The notes under the pieces were generated by a model. It had not been told where the DNA came from. It worked only from the letters and a program-made list of their open reading frames with translations, and did no database searches. Source: an uncultured Pelagibacteraceae bacterium (GTDB taxonomy: Bacteria > Pseudomonadota > Alphaproteobacteria > Pelagibacterales > AG-422-B15). Taken from it: a stretch of DNA of 47,375 nucleotides. Both the position numbers and the translations under genes were made by a program. Where the stretch lies: assembly GCA_902518955.1 (NCBI GenBank), contig CABYIR010000010.1, positions 1 through 47,375 on the forward strand, written 5' to 3'. Shown here one piece after another: positions 9,063 to 17,458 of the stretch. Every line of letters begins with the position of its first letter. The first letter of the stretch is position 1.

Positions 9063-10050
9063 TATTTTCTATTTCTAGTAAATTTCTATCTAATAAAGCC
9101 TGGTCAGCTGTAGGATAGCTTTGCTCTAACTGGATAAAGGTATTGCACCCTTGTTCTTTTTGATCCATCTTGATTAATGAAATTCCAAGTTTTAAAAGGG
9201 CATTGGGTGCTTTGTTTGAATTTGGGTAACTTTGGTATAAAGCAAGATAAGACTTTGCAGCTTCCTTATAGTTTTCCCTTACATAATATGTTTCACCTAA
9301 CCAAAATTTAGAATTACTCAAAAAGTTCTCATTTTTTCCAATAGAGATAAATTCAACAAATGCTTGTTCAGCAGTTTGATAATCACCTTGCTTTAAAAGA
9401 TTCATGGCAAACTCGTACTGTCCACTTTCATCACCCTCAGGCAAAATTGAAATAATATTATTATTTTCCTCTAATTTAACTAAATTATCTTGAGCGATAG
9501 TATTAACAATTTCCTGTTTTTCATTTTGATCAATTTCATCTGACTGAGTAAGTTGGGAAGCTAAGTTTTGTACACCTTCATCATCTTGTTGAATAGTTCC
9601 AAGTATCTTAGGTTCTAGATCATTAGTATCAGGTGCATTCAAGACAATTTCACTTGTAATATTTTTACTCAAATTACTAATTACCTGATTCTGTTTAGAT
9701 TGATAATCATCAAATCGAAACTCTGTATCTTCTTTAAACGTATTAAATGTATTTATTGTTGTCTGCATAGAAAATAAAATTTCTTCTAATTGAGAAGTGA
9801 GTTTTTGTATTTCATTTTGAATTTCAGTAATTTGAATTGATTGCTTTGTAATTATTGAGTCGTAATTACTGCCTGAAGTCGAACTCAAACCAGAAGTTGT
9901 TTGATTAAACGTTGCTTTTTCTAAAACAGTTAGTCGACTTTCTATAGCATTTAGCTTTCTAATTATATCTTCAATATTTTCCGCATAAGTAGTTAATGAA
10001 AAAACAAAGAAGAATGTTAAAGTTAAAAAAATATTTTTTAAAAATTGCAT
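9043..10050 (-). CDS. cpoB: Tol-Pal system protein CpoB (YbgF)
   Basis: Periplasmic partner of the Tol-Pal machine; in E. coli it coordinates PBP1B activity with outer-membrane constriction. A signal peptide occupies about residues 1-23 (hydrophobic core LTLTFFFVFS, then TYA before ENIED). A coiled-coil stretch at about 26-130 is followed by an acidic, low-complexity linker. C-terminal TPR repeats from about 210 to the end begin GQYEFAMNLLKQGDYQTAEQAF. Length 335 fits alphaproteobacterial family members, which have longer linkers than the E. coli protein. It lies 79 bp after pal, with a hairpin between them, and overlaps tilS by 20 bp. Confidence 0.88.
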   Translation of the reverse strand: MQFLKNIFLTLTFFFVFSLTTYAENIEDIIRKLNAIESRLTVLEKATFNQTTSGLSSTSGSNYDSIITKQSIQITEIQNEIQKLTSQLEEILFSMQTTINTFNTFKEDTEFRFDDYQSKQNQVISNLSKNITSEIVLNAPDTNDLEPKILGTIQQDDEGVQNLASQLTQSDEIDQNEKQEIVNTIAQDNLVKLEENNNIISILPEGDESGQYEFAMNLLKQGDYQTAEQAFVEFISIGKNENFLSNSKFWLGETYYVRENYKEAAKSYLALYQSYPNSNKAPNALLKLGISLIKMDQKEQGCNTFIQLEQSYPTADQALLDRNLLEIENNGCETS

Positions 10051-10073
10051 ATTGTTTGTACAATATATAAATC

Positions 10074-10099
10074 AGGCCTTTTTGTCTAAAAAAAGGCCT
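10074..10099. terminator. Stem-loop between pal and cpoB
   Basis: AGGCCTTTTT (10074-10083) and AAAAAGGCCT (10090-10099) form a perfect 10-bp stem with a 6-nt loop. On the minus strand it follows pal and precedes cpoB. No clean U-run follows the stem on that strand, so partial termination, RNA processing or mRNA stabilisation are all possible readings. Confidence 0.45.
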
Positions 10100-10129
10100 A
10101 AATTATTTTTTGAAATGAAGAATATTGGT

Positions 10130-10654
10130 TTAGTTAGTTCTTACTGTTACTGATCTTCTATTTTGAGCCCAAGCTGTGTCATTAGAACCACTCTTTACAG
10201 GTCTTTCTTTTCCATAGCTTATAGTAGTCACTCTATTTGAACTTATCCCTTGACTCATCAAATAATCTTTTGCGGCATTAGCTCTTCTGTCACCAAGAGC
10301 TAGGTTATATTCTCTTGTTCCTCTCTCATCAGCATGACCTTCAACAGAAATAGTAACTGATGGGTTTGCTTTTAACCATTTTGCTTGCTTACTCAATGTA
10401 GATTGAGCAGCGCTTGTAAGAGTATAACTGTCATAAGCAAAAAACACTCTATCAGGAACATCAACAGCAAGCATCTCAATTGTTTCATCTCCAACATAAA
10501 CTCCATCTTGAACTAATGATACAGTTGAACTTGATGATGAAGCAGAAGAACCAGACGATGATGTTTCAGGTGGTGTCGTAGCACAAGCGGCTAATATAAA
10601 TGTAGCTGCTATAATTGTGATAAAATTTCTATAATATTGAATAGTTAGTTGCAT
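10130..10654 (-). CDS. pal: Peptidoglycan-associated lipoprotein Pal
   Basis: Outer-membrane lipoprotein that binds peptidoglycan and TolB. The lipoprotein signal has the lipobox LAAC with acylated Cys24, followed by a Ser-rich flexible linker to about residue 45. The OmpA-like domain covers about 66-174. It contains the peptidoglycan-binding motif VEGHADERGT (Asp109 as the expected diaminopimelate contact) and the GDRRA helix. Length 174 is standard. A GGGAG ribosome-binding site lies before the ATG. The 103-bp space behind tolB contains a possible own promoter, and a stem-loop separates it from cpoB. Confidence 0.95.
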   Translation of the reverse strand: MQLTIQYYRNFITIIAATFILAACATTPPETSSSGSSASSSSSTVSLVQDGVYVGDETIEMLAVDVPDRVFFAYDSYTLTSAAQSTLSKQAKWLKANPSVTISVEGHADERGTREYNLALGDRRANAAKDYLMSQGISSNRVTTISYGKERPVKSGSNDTAWAQNRRSVTVRTN

Positions 10655-10702
10655 AAAAACTCCCAGTTTTTTTTTGTAGCCCAGCTGGCTTAGTCTATTT
10701 GC

Positions 10703-10732
10703 ATAATATGTTCAAGTCTAGAAAAAATACAA
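10703..10732 (-). promoter_or_regulatory. Possible sigma-70 promoter for pal
   Basis: In the 103-bp tolB-pal gap the minus strand shows TTGTAT (10732-10727), an 18-bp spacer and TATTAT (10708-10703). Each hexamer deviates from consensus by one or two bases. AT-rich DNA gives such matches by chance, so this is only a suggestion that pal is also expressed separately from tolB. Confidence 0.3.
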
Positions 10733-10757
10733 CTAAAAATATGGGTTTTTTTGGTTT

Positions 10758-12086
10758 TTATTGGATAAGCCTCGACCATGATGGGTCAGATGCATCCTCA
10801 GGGGTTTCAATTTTTCTCTCATTAAAGCCAGTTAGATCAATAGACCAAAGTGAGGATGAGTGGCCCTTACCAGTGTCATCAGCTTTAGTTTCTCGATAAA
10901 AAATCAAAACTCGCCCATTTGATGACCAAGAAGGAGCTTCTTGATACCAATTTTCAGTTAATAACCTCTCACCTGTTCCATCAGTCCTCATTACTCCAAT
11001 AAAATATCGACCTTGAAAATTTTTTGTAAATGCAATCAAATCTCCTCTTGGAGACCAGACGGGAGTAGCATAATTTCCTGTTCCACGAGAAATTCTAGTC
11101 TGATTTCTACCTTTATTATCCATTACGTAAATCTGCTGTGATCCACCCCTATCCGAATTAAACGTTATTTTTTTCCCATCTGGCGAATAACTAGGAGAAG
11201 TATCTATTGCGGGACTATCAGTCAGTCTCTCAACAACCCTCGATTTAATATCCATGACATAGATGTCAGAATTACCGTCCCTTGCTAAACTCATTATTAT
11301 TTTTTCACCATCTGGGGAGAAGCGTGGCGCAAACGTCATTCCTGGAAAATCACCTACTACTTCCTGTATACCAGTTTGAATATCAAGTAGGTATACTCTT
11401 GGAAGATTTTTAAAATACGAAAGATAAGTTATCTCTTGTTTAACAGGATTAAATCTAGGAGTTAATACTAACTCTTTTCCACTCGTTAAATATCTGTGAT
11501 TAAAACTATCTTGATCCATGATGGCTAGTTTTTTTATTCTATTATTTTTTGGACCATTTTCAGAAACATATAAAATTCTTGTATCAAAATAGCCCTCTTC
11601 ACCTGTTAGCCTCTCATAGATCTTATCAGCTATCATATGACTGATCCTTCTCCAATTATCTATTGTGGTAATTAAAACCAATGCTTCAATTTCTTTTTCC
11701 GCAAATGTATCCCATAATCTAAACTCTACCCTGAGTTTATCATTATCAACCTCAAGCTCACCTGTAACTAATGCCTGAGCATTTATTAATCTCCAATCTT
11801 CATGTCTCGGTCTAATGTGCATTGATGCTGTCTTTTGAATGAACGCTTCCTGATCAATTGATTTAAAAAGACCACTTCTCTCAAGATCGGCTGAAATAAC
11901 TTTACTTACATCAATAGAAATTTGATCTATATCTTTAATTGCATCTTCAGCATAGAAGAAGTTGGTAACAGCTATGGGCAGCGGCTCTCTATTACCCTCA
12001 GTGATATCAATTTCGATTAATGCTGATGCATTAGTGATAATAACTAAATAGATAAAAAATATCTTTTGGATAGTCTTTTTTATCAT
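10758..12086 (-). CDS. tolB: Tol-Pal system beta-propeller protein TolB
   Basis: Periplasmic protein linking Pal to the inner-membrane TolQRA complex. It has a signal peptide (core [14 protein letters not shown], residues about 9-22). An N-terminal domain at about 25-165 binds TolA or Pal. A six-bladed propeller follows, built from repeats with the recurring SPDGEKI, SPDGKKI and SPRGDLI motifs and IYVMD strands. Length 442 is typical. Its ATG overlaps the tolA stop (ATGA, 12083-12086), so translation is coupled. Confidence 0.95.
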   Translation of the reverse strand: MIKKTIQKIFFIYLVIITNASALIEIDITEGNREPLPIAVTNFFYAEDAIKDIDQISIDVSKVISADLERSGLFKSIDQEAFIQKTASMHIRPRHEDWRLINAQALVTGELEVDNDKLRVEFRLWDTFAEKEIEALVLITTIDNWRRISHMIADKIYERLTGEEGYFDTRILYVSENGPKNNRIKKLAIMDQDSFNHRYLTSGKELVLTPRFNPVKQEITYLSYFKNLPRVYLLDIQTGIQEVVGDFPGMTFAPRFSPDGEKIIMSLARDGNSDIYVMDIKSRVVERLTDSPAIDTSPSYSPDGKKITFNSDRGGSQQIYVMDNKGRNQTRISRGTGNYATPVWSPRGDLIAFTKNFQGRYFIGVMRTDGTGERLLTENWYQEAPSWSSNGRVLIFYRETKADDTGKGHSSSLWSIDLTGFNERKIETPEDASDPSWSRLIQ

Positions 12087-12892
12087 CCTCTTAAAATCTC
12101 CCTTGGATCAAAATTCAACTGTATCCTCTTCCAACTTTCATAACGATTTATATCAGGCGCTTTAATTGGATCACATCTTCTTACTGCTCGTAAAGCACTT
12201 TCTGCAAGTGTTCTAAAATATTTTTCTGAAGGCTTATTCATGCGTTCATGCTGTAACACCTCAGGAGGCTCTAATAGTGATCCATCTATATTGAGAGAAA
12301 TTTTAATTTTTACAATCATCGTATCATCAAATGGAATTCCAATTGGAATGCTCCAACACTGCATAAATTGAGCTCTTATTGCATCTTCTTCACTTAAAGT
12401 GAGCTTGTTATCAAGAGAGGGCGTTGAGTCCAATGCGTCGTATTCTAAATCTTCTATGTCTTCTTCAACTGTTTTAGTGTCTTTTGATTTATCAATTAAT
12501 TCAGCTATCTTTAAAGGGTCAAACTTATCCTTTTTCTTAATTACTGGTTTTTTAATTGGAATATTTTCAAACATTTTTTGTTCAACTTTATTTTTAACAA
12601 TCTCGTCTTTATCAGATGCATCTTTTACTTTTTCATTTGATTTTTCAACCTTCGGTTTCATAACTGGCTGATTGATCTTTTCAACCTCTTTTTCTTCTAT
12701 TTTCTTTTCTTCTTTTTTATCTTTTTTTTTGCTGACTTTTGGAACATTGGTTTTTTCTGAAATTTCAATTAATTCAACTTGAACAATAGGTGGAATCTCT
12801 AAATCAGGATTATTAAATATAGGTAAAGATACAATTGCTATCATCATAATAGCTAAATGAAGTACTATTGAACTTAAAATTGAAGATCTCAT
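12083..12892 (-). CDS. tolA: TolA-like energy-transducing protein (short form)
   Basis: Spans the periplasm and transmits proton-motive-force energy from TolQR to TolB-Pal. One N-terminal transmembrane helix lies at about residues 4-24. A Lys/Glu-rich charged stretch at about 45-145 ([20 protein letters not shown]) follows. The C-terminal domain at about 165-269 has the alphaproteobacterial TolA features: an early Cys in QCWSIPIG and a late Cys in AVRRCDPI that may pair. The central helical region is much shorter than in E. coli TolA (421 residues), giving 269 in total. Position between tolR and tolB confirms the call. Confidence 0.87.
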   Translation of the reverse strand: MRSSILSSIVLHLAIMMIAIVSLPIFNNPDLEIPPIVQVELIEISEKTNVPKVSKKKDKKEEKKIEEKEVEKINQPVMKPKVEKSNEKVKDASDKDEIVKNKVEQKMFENIPIKKPVIKKKDKFDPLKIAELIDKSKDTKTVEEDIEDLEYDALDSTPSLDNKLTLSEEDAIRAQFMQCWSIPIGIPFDDTMIVKIKISLNIDGSLLEPPEVLQHERMNKPSEKYFRTLAESALRAVRRCDPIKAPDINRYESWKRIQLNFDPREILRG

Positions 12893-12911
12893 AATATTTA
12901 AGCATTAAATG

Positions 12912-13316
12912 TTATTCAATAAGAGGTTTTGTGATTAGAGCAACTTTTGTAAAACCAGATCCTGATAACTCACCTAGTACTCGCATTACTCTTCCATAAT
13001 CAATGATTGCATCTCCTCTTACATATATTTTTGTATCAAGTTTGTTATTTGTAATAGCTGTCAACTTTGGCACAAGTTCTTTTAATTCGATTTCTGTTTC
13101 TTGAATAAAAATATCTCCATTTTTTGATATAGTAATCTCGAGTGGCTCATCATTTGTTTGAATTGAGTCAGCATTACTCTCAGGTAAATCAACCTGAACT
13201 CCAACTGTAAGTAGAGGAGCTGTCACCATAAAAATTATTAATAGAACAAGCATGACATCAACAAATGGAGTTACGTTAATCTCACTAAATGGCTTGGATT
13301 TTATTTTTCTAGCCAC
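12912..13316 (-). CDS. tolR: Tol-Pal proton-channel subunit TolR
   Basis: ExbD/TolR family subunit of the TolQR motor. One transmembrane helix at about residues 17-37 carries the essential Asp20 in the motif NVTPFVDVMLVLLIIFMV. A small periplasmic domain to residue 134 follows. The start codon is GTG (13316-13314); no ATG is available upstream and the N-terminus aligns with family members. It sits 8 bp after tolQ and 19 bp before tolA. Confidence 0.95.
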   Translation of the reverse strand: MARKIKSKPFSEINVTPFVDVMLVLLIIFMVTAPLLTVGVQVDLPESNADSIQTNDEPLEITISKNGDIFIQETEIELKELVPKLTAITNNKLDTKIYVRGDAIIDYGRVMRVLGELSGSGFTKVALITKPLIE

Positions 13317-13324
13317 AAAAACTT

Positions 13325-14035
13325 TTAACTTTCGTTCTTTGAGCTTATGCTTCTTGAAAAAATAACTGAAAAATGTTCCTTAAATCTATACATCTTTGCA
13401 TTTTGATCATTCACTTGATTTGTGAAAATATTATACGCAATAACCGCAGGTATTGCCGCTAACAAACCTAATGCTGTTGCAAATAAAGCCTCTGCAATCC
13501 CTGGTGCTACCACCGCCAATGAAGTATTTCTTGATATAGCTATTGATTGAAATGAATTCATTATACCCCATACAGTTCCAAACAAACCAATGAAAGGAGT
13601 TGTTGATCCAATTGTTGCCAAGTAGTCAAAGTTTTCAGAGAGTTTTTCAGTTTCTAAATCAATAGATGCATCCATTACTCGTTCAATACGTTTTGAAACA
13701 CTCTCATAGTTTTTACTTGATATAGTTTTTGATTTTTCGACTTCCTCAATAGCATCCAAAAAAACTGACCTAATTGGACTATCTGATATATCGGCAGCAT
13801 CCAAAGAAATTGATTTTAGAGATTTTCCAGACCAGAAAATTCCTTCAAAAGATTTTGTTAACTTATTAAGAGATCGAAAGAGTCTAATTTTATGTATGAT
13901 GATGGTCCAAGAAAAAATTGAAGCAGCGAATAAAATCAAAATTACAAGTTTTACAACCAAATCGGCTCTAAAAAATAATGACATGAGTGTGAACTCATCA
14001 TTTATTTGGCCAGCAGTTATTAAATCATTATCCAT
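13325..14035 (-). CDS. tolQ: Tol-Pal motor subunit TolQ
   Basis: ExbB/TolQ family inner-membrane protein that forms the proton channel with TolR. Three transmembrane helices lie at about residues 28-46, 140-162 and 174-198. The conserved block LATIGSTTPFIGLFGTVWGI at the second helix and the GIAEALFATALGLLAAIPAV segment at the third are intact. Length 236 is typical. It heads the tol genes; no ybgC thioesterase precedes it here. Instead the small nuclease gene at 14090-14464 lies 54 bp upstream. Confidence 0.96.
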   Translation of the reverse strand: MDNDLITAGQINDEFTLMSLFFRADLVVKLVILILFAASIFSWTIIIHKIRLFRSLNKLTKSFEGIFWSGKSLKSISLDAADISDSPIRSVFLDAIEEVEKSKTISSKNYESVSKRIERVMDASIDLETEKLSENFDYLATIGSTTPFIGLFGTVWGIMNSFQSIAISRNTSLAVVAPGIAEALFATALGLLAAIPAVIAYNIFTNQVNDQNAKMYRFKEHFSVIFSRSISSKNES

Positions 14036-14089
14036 AAATCTAGTTAATTATTATAAAGTAAAGATGTCTTAATTTGGGCAAAAAAGTCA

Positions 14090-14464
14090 TTATTCTTCTT
14101 TCTCAATTAATAGTTTATACATACTTAAAAAATCATCTAATTTAAGAACACACAATGAGTCACCAGTATCAGTTCTATTTCTTCTAGTAATCACAACTGG
14201 AATATCTCTAGATTCAGATATTTTAATATTTTCTTCTACTTGCTTCATCGATTGATGTATTTGAAATTTCTCAGTTCTTTTTGCTTCTACATAAATGTAA
14301 GGAGTATTTTTTAAGTCACTGCCACCTGAAGATCTAACAGCTCCTCCACCTGATAATGGAGCTCTTTGAACTGTATCTCTACCATCAAAAATTTTTTCAT
14401 TAAAATATTTAGCAAGCTCTCTTTCATACCCGTCACCTTTTCTTTTTGGAGCTTTACCTGACAT
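14090..14464 (-). CDS. Small PD-(D/E)XK nuclease, Hjc-like Holliday junction resolvase candidate
   Basis: A 124-residue protein with the motif order of Hjc-type junction resolvases. It has a basic N-terminus and KGDGYERELAKYF (Glu14/Glu16), then Arg34 in RAPLSGGG with Ser38. Asp50 follows in GGSDL, then the catalytic pair Glu60/Lys62 in YVEAKR, and a Gln-rich helix (Gln71, Gln75). The D-(x)n-ExK pattern is the PD-(D/E)XK nuclease core, and the Glu/Arg/Ser residues before it are typical of archaeal Hjc and phage relatives. It lies between yebC and tolQ, exactly where many alphaproteobacteria carry ruvC-ruvA-ruvB. I infer a branched-DNA nuclease; a restriction-like or phage-derived nuclease with another substrate remains possible. 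Confidence 0.65.
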   Translation of the reverse strand: MSGKAPKRKGDGYERELAKYFNEKIFDGRDTVQRAPLSGGGAVRSSGGSDLKNTPYIYVEAKRTEKFQIHQSMKQVEENIKISESRDIPVVITRRNRTDTGDSLCVLKLDDFLSMYKLLIEKEE

Positions 14465-14530
14465 ATTAACGAATCAAAAAATGTTTAATCTCAACAATAA
14501 TTTATATTTAATAGATTAAAAGATAATTAA

Positions 14531-15274
14531 TTAAACAAGATCTTCCATTTCACTATCGTCAACATCAAAATTTGAAAAAACCTGTTGAACATCCTCATCA
14601 TTTTCGAGGTCATCAAGAAGGTTAAAAAGTGATTTTGCTTTATCTCCACTTACATTTATTAGACTTGATGGCTTCCACTGAAAACCAGAGGACTTAGGCT
14701 CGCCAAATTTTTTTTCAATCTCAGTATAAAAAGACGATAGCTCATCTGGCATACACAACGCTTCATGCGTATTCTCTTCAAAAAAACAATCTTCCGCTCC
14801 AGCTTCAATTGCTGAATTAAAAAAATCATCTTCATTACAAACAGATTTATCATATTTGATAAATCCATACCTTTTAAATAAATGAGAAACAGAACCTGTT
14901 TCACCAAGAGCGCCTCCAAATTTATTAAAAGATGTTCTAAGATTAGAGGCTGTTCGATTCCTATTATCTGTTAATCCTTCAACTATAATAGCAATACCGG
15001 CAGGACCAAAACCTTCGTATCGAACCTCTTCATAGTTTTCTAAATCTTTATCTGTAGATTTTTTGATAGCTCGATCAATATTATCTTTTGGAAAGCTTGC
15101 AGCTTTTGCAGATTGAATAGCAGATCTTAATCTAGCATTTATACTTGGATCAGGTGATCCCAATTTAGCAGCAACAGTAATCTCTTTTGATATCTTAGCA
15201 AATAAGGCTCCTCTTTTTTTATCCTGAGCACCCTTCCTAAACTGAATATTTTTAAATTTACTATGGCCTGCCAT
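14531..15274 (-). CDS. yebC: YebC/PmpR family protein (TACO1-like)
   Basis: Member of the YebC family, linked in recent work on other bacteria to relief of ribosome stalling and earlier described as a DNA-binding regulator. The N-terminus MAGHSKFKNIQFRKGAQD matches the family signature (usually MAGHSKWANIKHRK). The RYEGFGPAGIAIIVEGLTDN and GSVSHLF segments are conserved. Length 247 is normal. It lies 5 bp after ymdB and 66 bp before the Hjc-like gene. In many proteobacteria yebC is directly followed by ruvC. Confidence 0.94.
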   Translation of the reverse strand: MAGHSKFKNIQFRKGAQDKKRGALFAKISKEITVAAKLGSPDPSINARLRSAIQSAKAASFPKDNIDRAIKKSTDKDLENYEEVRYEGFGPAGIAIIVEGLTDNRNRTASNLRTSFNKFGGALGETGSVSHLFKRYGFIKYDKSVCNEDDFFNSAIEAGAEDCFFEENTHEALCMPDELSSFYTEIEKKFGEPKSSGFQWKPSSLINVSGDKAKSLFNLLDDLENDEDVQQVFSNFDVDDSEMEDLV

Positions 15275-15279
15275 AAATC

Positions 15280-16080
15280 TTACTGCCCTAAAACACCTCC
15301 AACTTTGATAGGAATAATTGATTTTGCCCTATAACTATCACTATAAGACTCAACGATCACTCCACATATTGTTGCTTCTCCAAGAGCTGGTGTAAATCGA
15401 TTTTTAGGCTCATTACCTCGAAATCTATCTAATATCGGTTGCTTATCCATCCCTATAACTGAATCATAATCTCCACACATGCCAGCATCAGTTTGGTAAG
15501 CGGTACCACCTGATAAAATGCATGCATCTGCCGTTGGTATATGTTGATGAGTACCTACCACAGCTGTAACTCTTCCATTCAAATGATGCCCCATTGCTAC
15601 TTTTTCACTAGTTGCCTCAGCATGAAAATCTACAAAAATAAACTTAACTTCTTTTTCATTCTTTAATTTGTTCATTAACTCATCTATTTTTGAAAAAGGA
15701 TTATCATTTGTTTTCATAAAAACATTTCCAATAAGGTTAATTACAATAATTTTTTCATCATTTTCAGTTTTGAATATATTGTACCCTACGCCAGGTGTTC
15801 CTTCAGCAGAATTATAAGGTTTAAGTAATCTGTTATCTTTTTCAATATACTTTGATATTTCCTTTTGATCCCATAGATGGTTTCCAGTAGTAATAGCATT
15901 GGCGCCAGCATTATAAAGTTCACCACAAATTTTTTCAGTTATACCAAAGCCGCCAGCAGCGTTTTCTCCATTAACAATTGTGAAGTCAATTTGATTGTCA
16001 AAATTAATTTTGTGTAAATGTTTGTTAAGAGCCTCTCGACCAGAACGTCCGACAATATCTCCTAGAAATAAAACTTTCAT
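15280..16080 (-). CDS. YmdB-family metallophosphoesterase (TIGR00282 type)
   Basis: Calcineurin-like metallophosphoesterase; B. subtilis YmdB hydrolyses cyclic nucleotides, but the alphaproteobacterial role is not established. Metal-binding motifs in order are FLGDIVGRSGR near the N-terminus (Asp8), NGENAAGGFGIT, TTGNHLWDQKE, VDFHAEATSEK and GTHQHIPTAD. Length 266 is typical. Its ATG overlaps the fthC stop by four bases (ATGA) and yebC follows after 5 bp, so fthC-ymdB-yebC form one coupled unit. Confidence 0.92.
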   Translation of the reverse strand: MKVLFLGDIVGRSGREALNKHLHKINFDNQIDFTIVNGENAAGGFGITEKICGELYNAGANAITTGNHLWDQKEISKYIEKDNRLLKPYNSAEGTPGVGYNIFKTENDEKIIVINLIGNVFMKTNDNPFSKIDELMNKLKNEKEVKFIFVDFHAEATSEKVAMGHHLNGRVTAVVGTHQHIPTADACILSGGTAYQTDAGMCGDYDSVIGMDKQPILDRFRGNEPKNRFTPALGEATICGVIVESYSDSYRAKSIIPIKVGGVLGQ

Positions 16081-16658
16081 TTTACTTTATATAAATAATT
16101 CTCAGTTAAAATCCAATCAAGTATTTGATCATGATTTTCATTTGGCAAATTATCATACTTTTGAAATGAAAAACCTAATCCAATTTTTATCAAATTATTA
16201 TTGTCTAAATTCTTTTCTATATATCTATCATAATATCCTCCACCATAACCCAACCTATAACCAGTAAGAGAGAAAGCAACTAGAGGTACAATTATTATAG
16301 AAGGTACAACCTCCTCAACATTTTGCGATGGTTCCAATATTCCATAACTGTTAGGAACTAAACTAGAATCAGAAGTATAATTTCTAAATGTCATACTTGA
16401 GTCATTTTTTTTTATACACGGCAATGACAAATTAAAATTTAATTTATTTAATTCATCATTTATGAGTTGAGTTGGAAACTCATTCCTAAATGGTAGGTAT
16501 GATCCAACTACACAAGGTTTTGTATTTTCTGAAATAAGCTTTAGGTGTGTATGCGCATTATTTTTTTTATCATATTCTTCAAAATAGTTATTTCTTCGAT
16601 CTATGAAAAATCTTCTAAGAAACTTTTTTGATTGTATCTGATATTGATCAGACATCAT
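16077..16658 (-). CDS. fthC: 5-formyltetrahydrofolate cyclo-ligase
   Basis: Converts 5-formyl-THF to 5,10-methenyl-THF with ATP, rescuing a storage form of folate. The diagnostic C-terminal motif GYRLGYGGGYYDRYI is at about residues 149-163, preceded by IIVPLVAFS. The N-terminus is basic and divergent. Length 193 is typical. It follows zapA by 18 bp, the conserved zapA-fthC pairing; there is no room for a 6S RNA gene between them. An ATGA overlap couples it to ymdB. Confidence 0.92.
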   Translation of the reverse strand: MMSDQYQIQSKKFLRRFFIDRRNNYFEEYDKKNNAHTHLKLISENTKPCVVGSYLPFRNEFPTQLINDELNKLNFNLSLPCIKKNDSSMTFRNYTSDSSLVPNSYGILEPSQNVEEVVPSIIIVPLVAFSLTGYRLGYGGGYYDRYIEKNLDNNNLIKIGLGFSFQKYDNLPNENHDQILDWILTENYLYKVK

Positions 16659-16676
16659 TTCAAATAATCATAGATT

Positions 16677-17039
16677 TTATGAAAGGGAGGTAAGCTGTGA
16701 TAATAAATCATTTAACTGCTGATTCTTATTTTCAATAAAAGTCTTTTCACTCTCTTTTTGTGATAATATCTTTTTTTCATTTTCAGCAATGATTTTTTCT
16801 AATGAAGTAATTTTCGCAAGGTCATTTTGAATTTTTTTATGAAGTTCATGAGTTTCATCTGAAATTAACAGTGAGGCCATAACCATCAGTCTTGTTTCAC
16901 CAATTTTACCAAATTTTTTTGTAAGATCTCTGACTTTATCATCAATACGCGAGCTTAAATTTTTGAGATGATTTTCTTCACCAGGGTCACAAACTATTGC
17001 GTAATCTTGGTCATTAATATTTACGACAATTTCTGGCAT
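16677..17039 (-). CDS. zapA: Cell division protein ZapA
   Basis: Cytoplasmic FtsZ-associated protein that crosslinks Z-ring filaments. The N-terminal globular domain begins PEIVVNINDQDYAIVCDPGE and contains the family LSSRIDDKVRDL and RLMVMASLLISDE segments. A C-terminal coiled coil covers about residues 70-118. Length 120 is typical. It begins 2 bp after the small coiled-coil gene and lies 18 bp before fthC. Confidence 0.9.
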   Translation of the reverse strand: MPEIVVNINDQDYAIVCDPGEENHLKNLSSRIDDKVRDLTKKFGKIGETRLMVMASLLISDETHELHKKIQNDLAKITSLEKIIAENEKKILSQKESEKTFIENKNQQLNDLLSQLTSLS

Positions 17040-17041
17040 TT

Positions 17042-17305
17042 TTAAGAGTCTAAAATATCCTTAATTGTGTATATATTCTCATCCAATTGATCAGAAATAC
17101 TGCCAGCAAAGTTCTTTAACTCAATAAAATCAGATTTTAAGATTTTTATCTCATTTTCCAAATGAGAATTATGGGCTGTTAGTTCAGCATTTGTAATTTC
17201 AAGAGAGGATATATGAGAAAGCTTATTATTTAGGTTACTAATTTCATCTTTAAGAGCTGATATTGTATTATCAATCTGTTCTTTAGAATTATCTATATCA
17301 GACAT
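17042..17305 (-). CDS. Small coiled-coil protein, DUF4164-like
   Basis: An 87-residue acidic protein predicted to be almost entirely coiled coil, with heptad-like Leu/Ile spacing around ISALKDEISNLNNKLSHI and LENEIKILKSDFIELKNF. It has no signal peptide or catalytic motif. A short coiled-coil gene of the DUF4164 type directly before zapA is common in alphaproteobacteria, and the 2-bp spacing implies translational coupling. I infer a divisome- or ZapA-related role from position only. Tropomyosin-like composition makes sequence-based family assignment weak. Confidence 0.65.
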   Translation of the reverse strand: MSDIDNSKEQIDNTISALKDEISNLNNKLSHISSLEITNAELTAHNSHLENEIKILKSDFIELKNFAGSISDQLDENIYTIKDILDS

Positions 17306-17458
17306 CTCAAAATAGCCCTTATTAATGTTTGGAGTTTAACTTTGTTTTTTGAAATGCGTCAACTTTTAATTAACATTTATTTTAGAAATTTTCCTTTAAT
17401 AATAAACCATTATAATTTAAGACTATTTGAACAGGTTCTACTCCTAGTAATACTAACT
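17306..17458. promoter_or_regulatory. Divergent promoter region between the zapA unit and tkt
   Basis: These 153 bp separate the divergent zapA and tkt operons and should hold promoters for both. A perfect TATAAT lies at 17411-17416 on the plus strand, 43 bp before the tkt ATG, but no good -35 hexamer is at the right spacing. An open frame that runs through this region into tkt is not believed to be coding. Confidence 0.4.

Noticed and set aside
16659-16676. 6S RNA between zapA and fthC
   Set aside because: 6S RNA often lies here in proteobacteria, but only 18 bp separate the genes, so it must be elsewhere.
17342-17458. 39-codon N-terminal extension of tkt
   Set aside because: It is hydrophobic and unlike the family; the ATG at 17459 gives the normal length of 668 residues and leaves room for a promoter.
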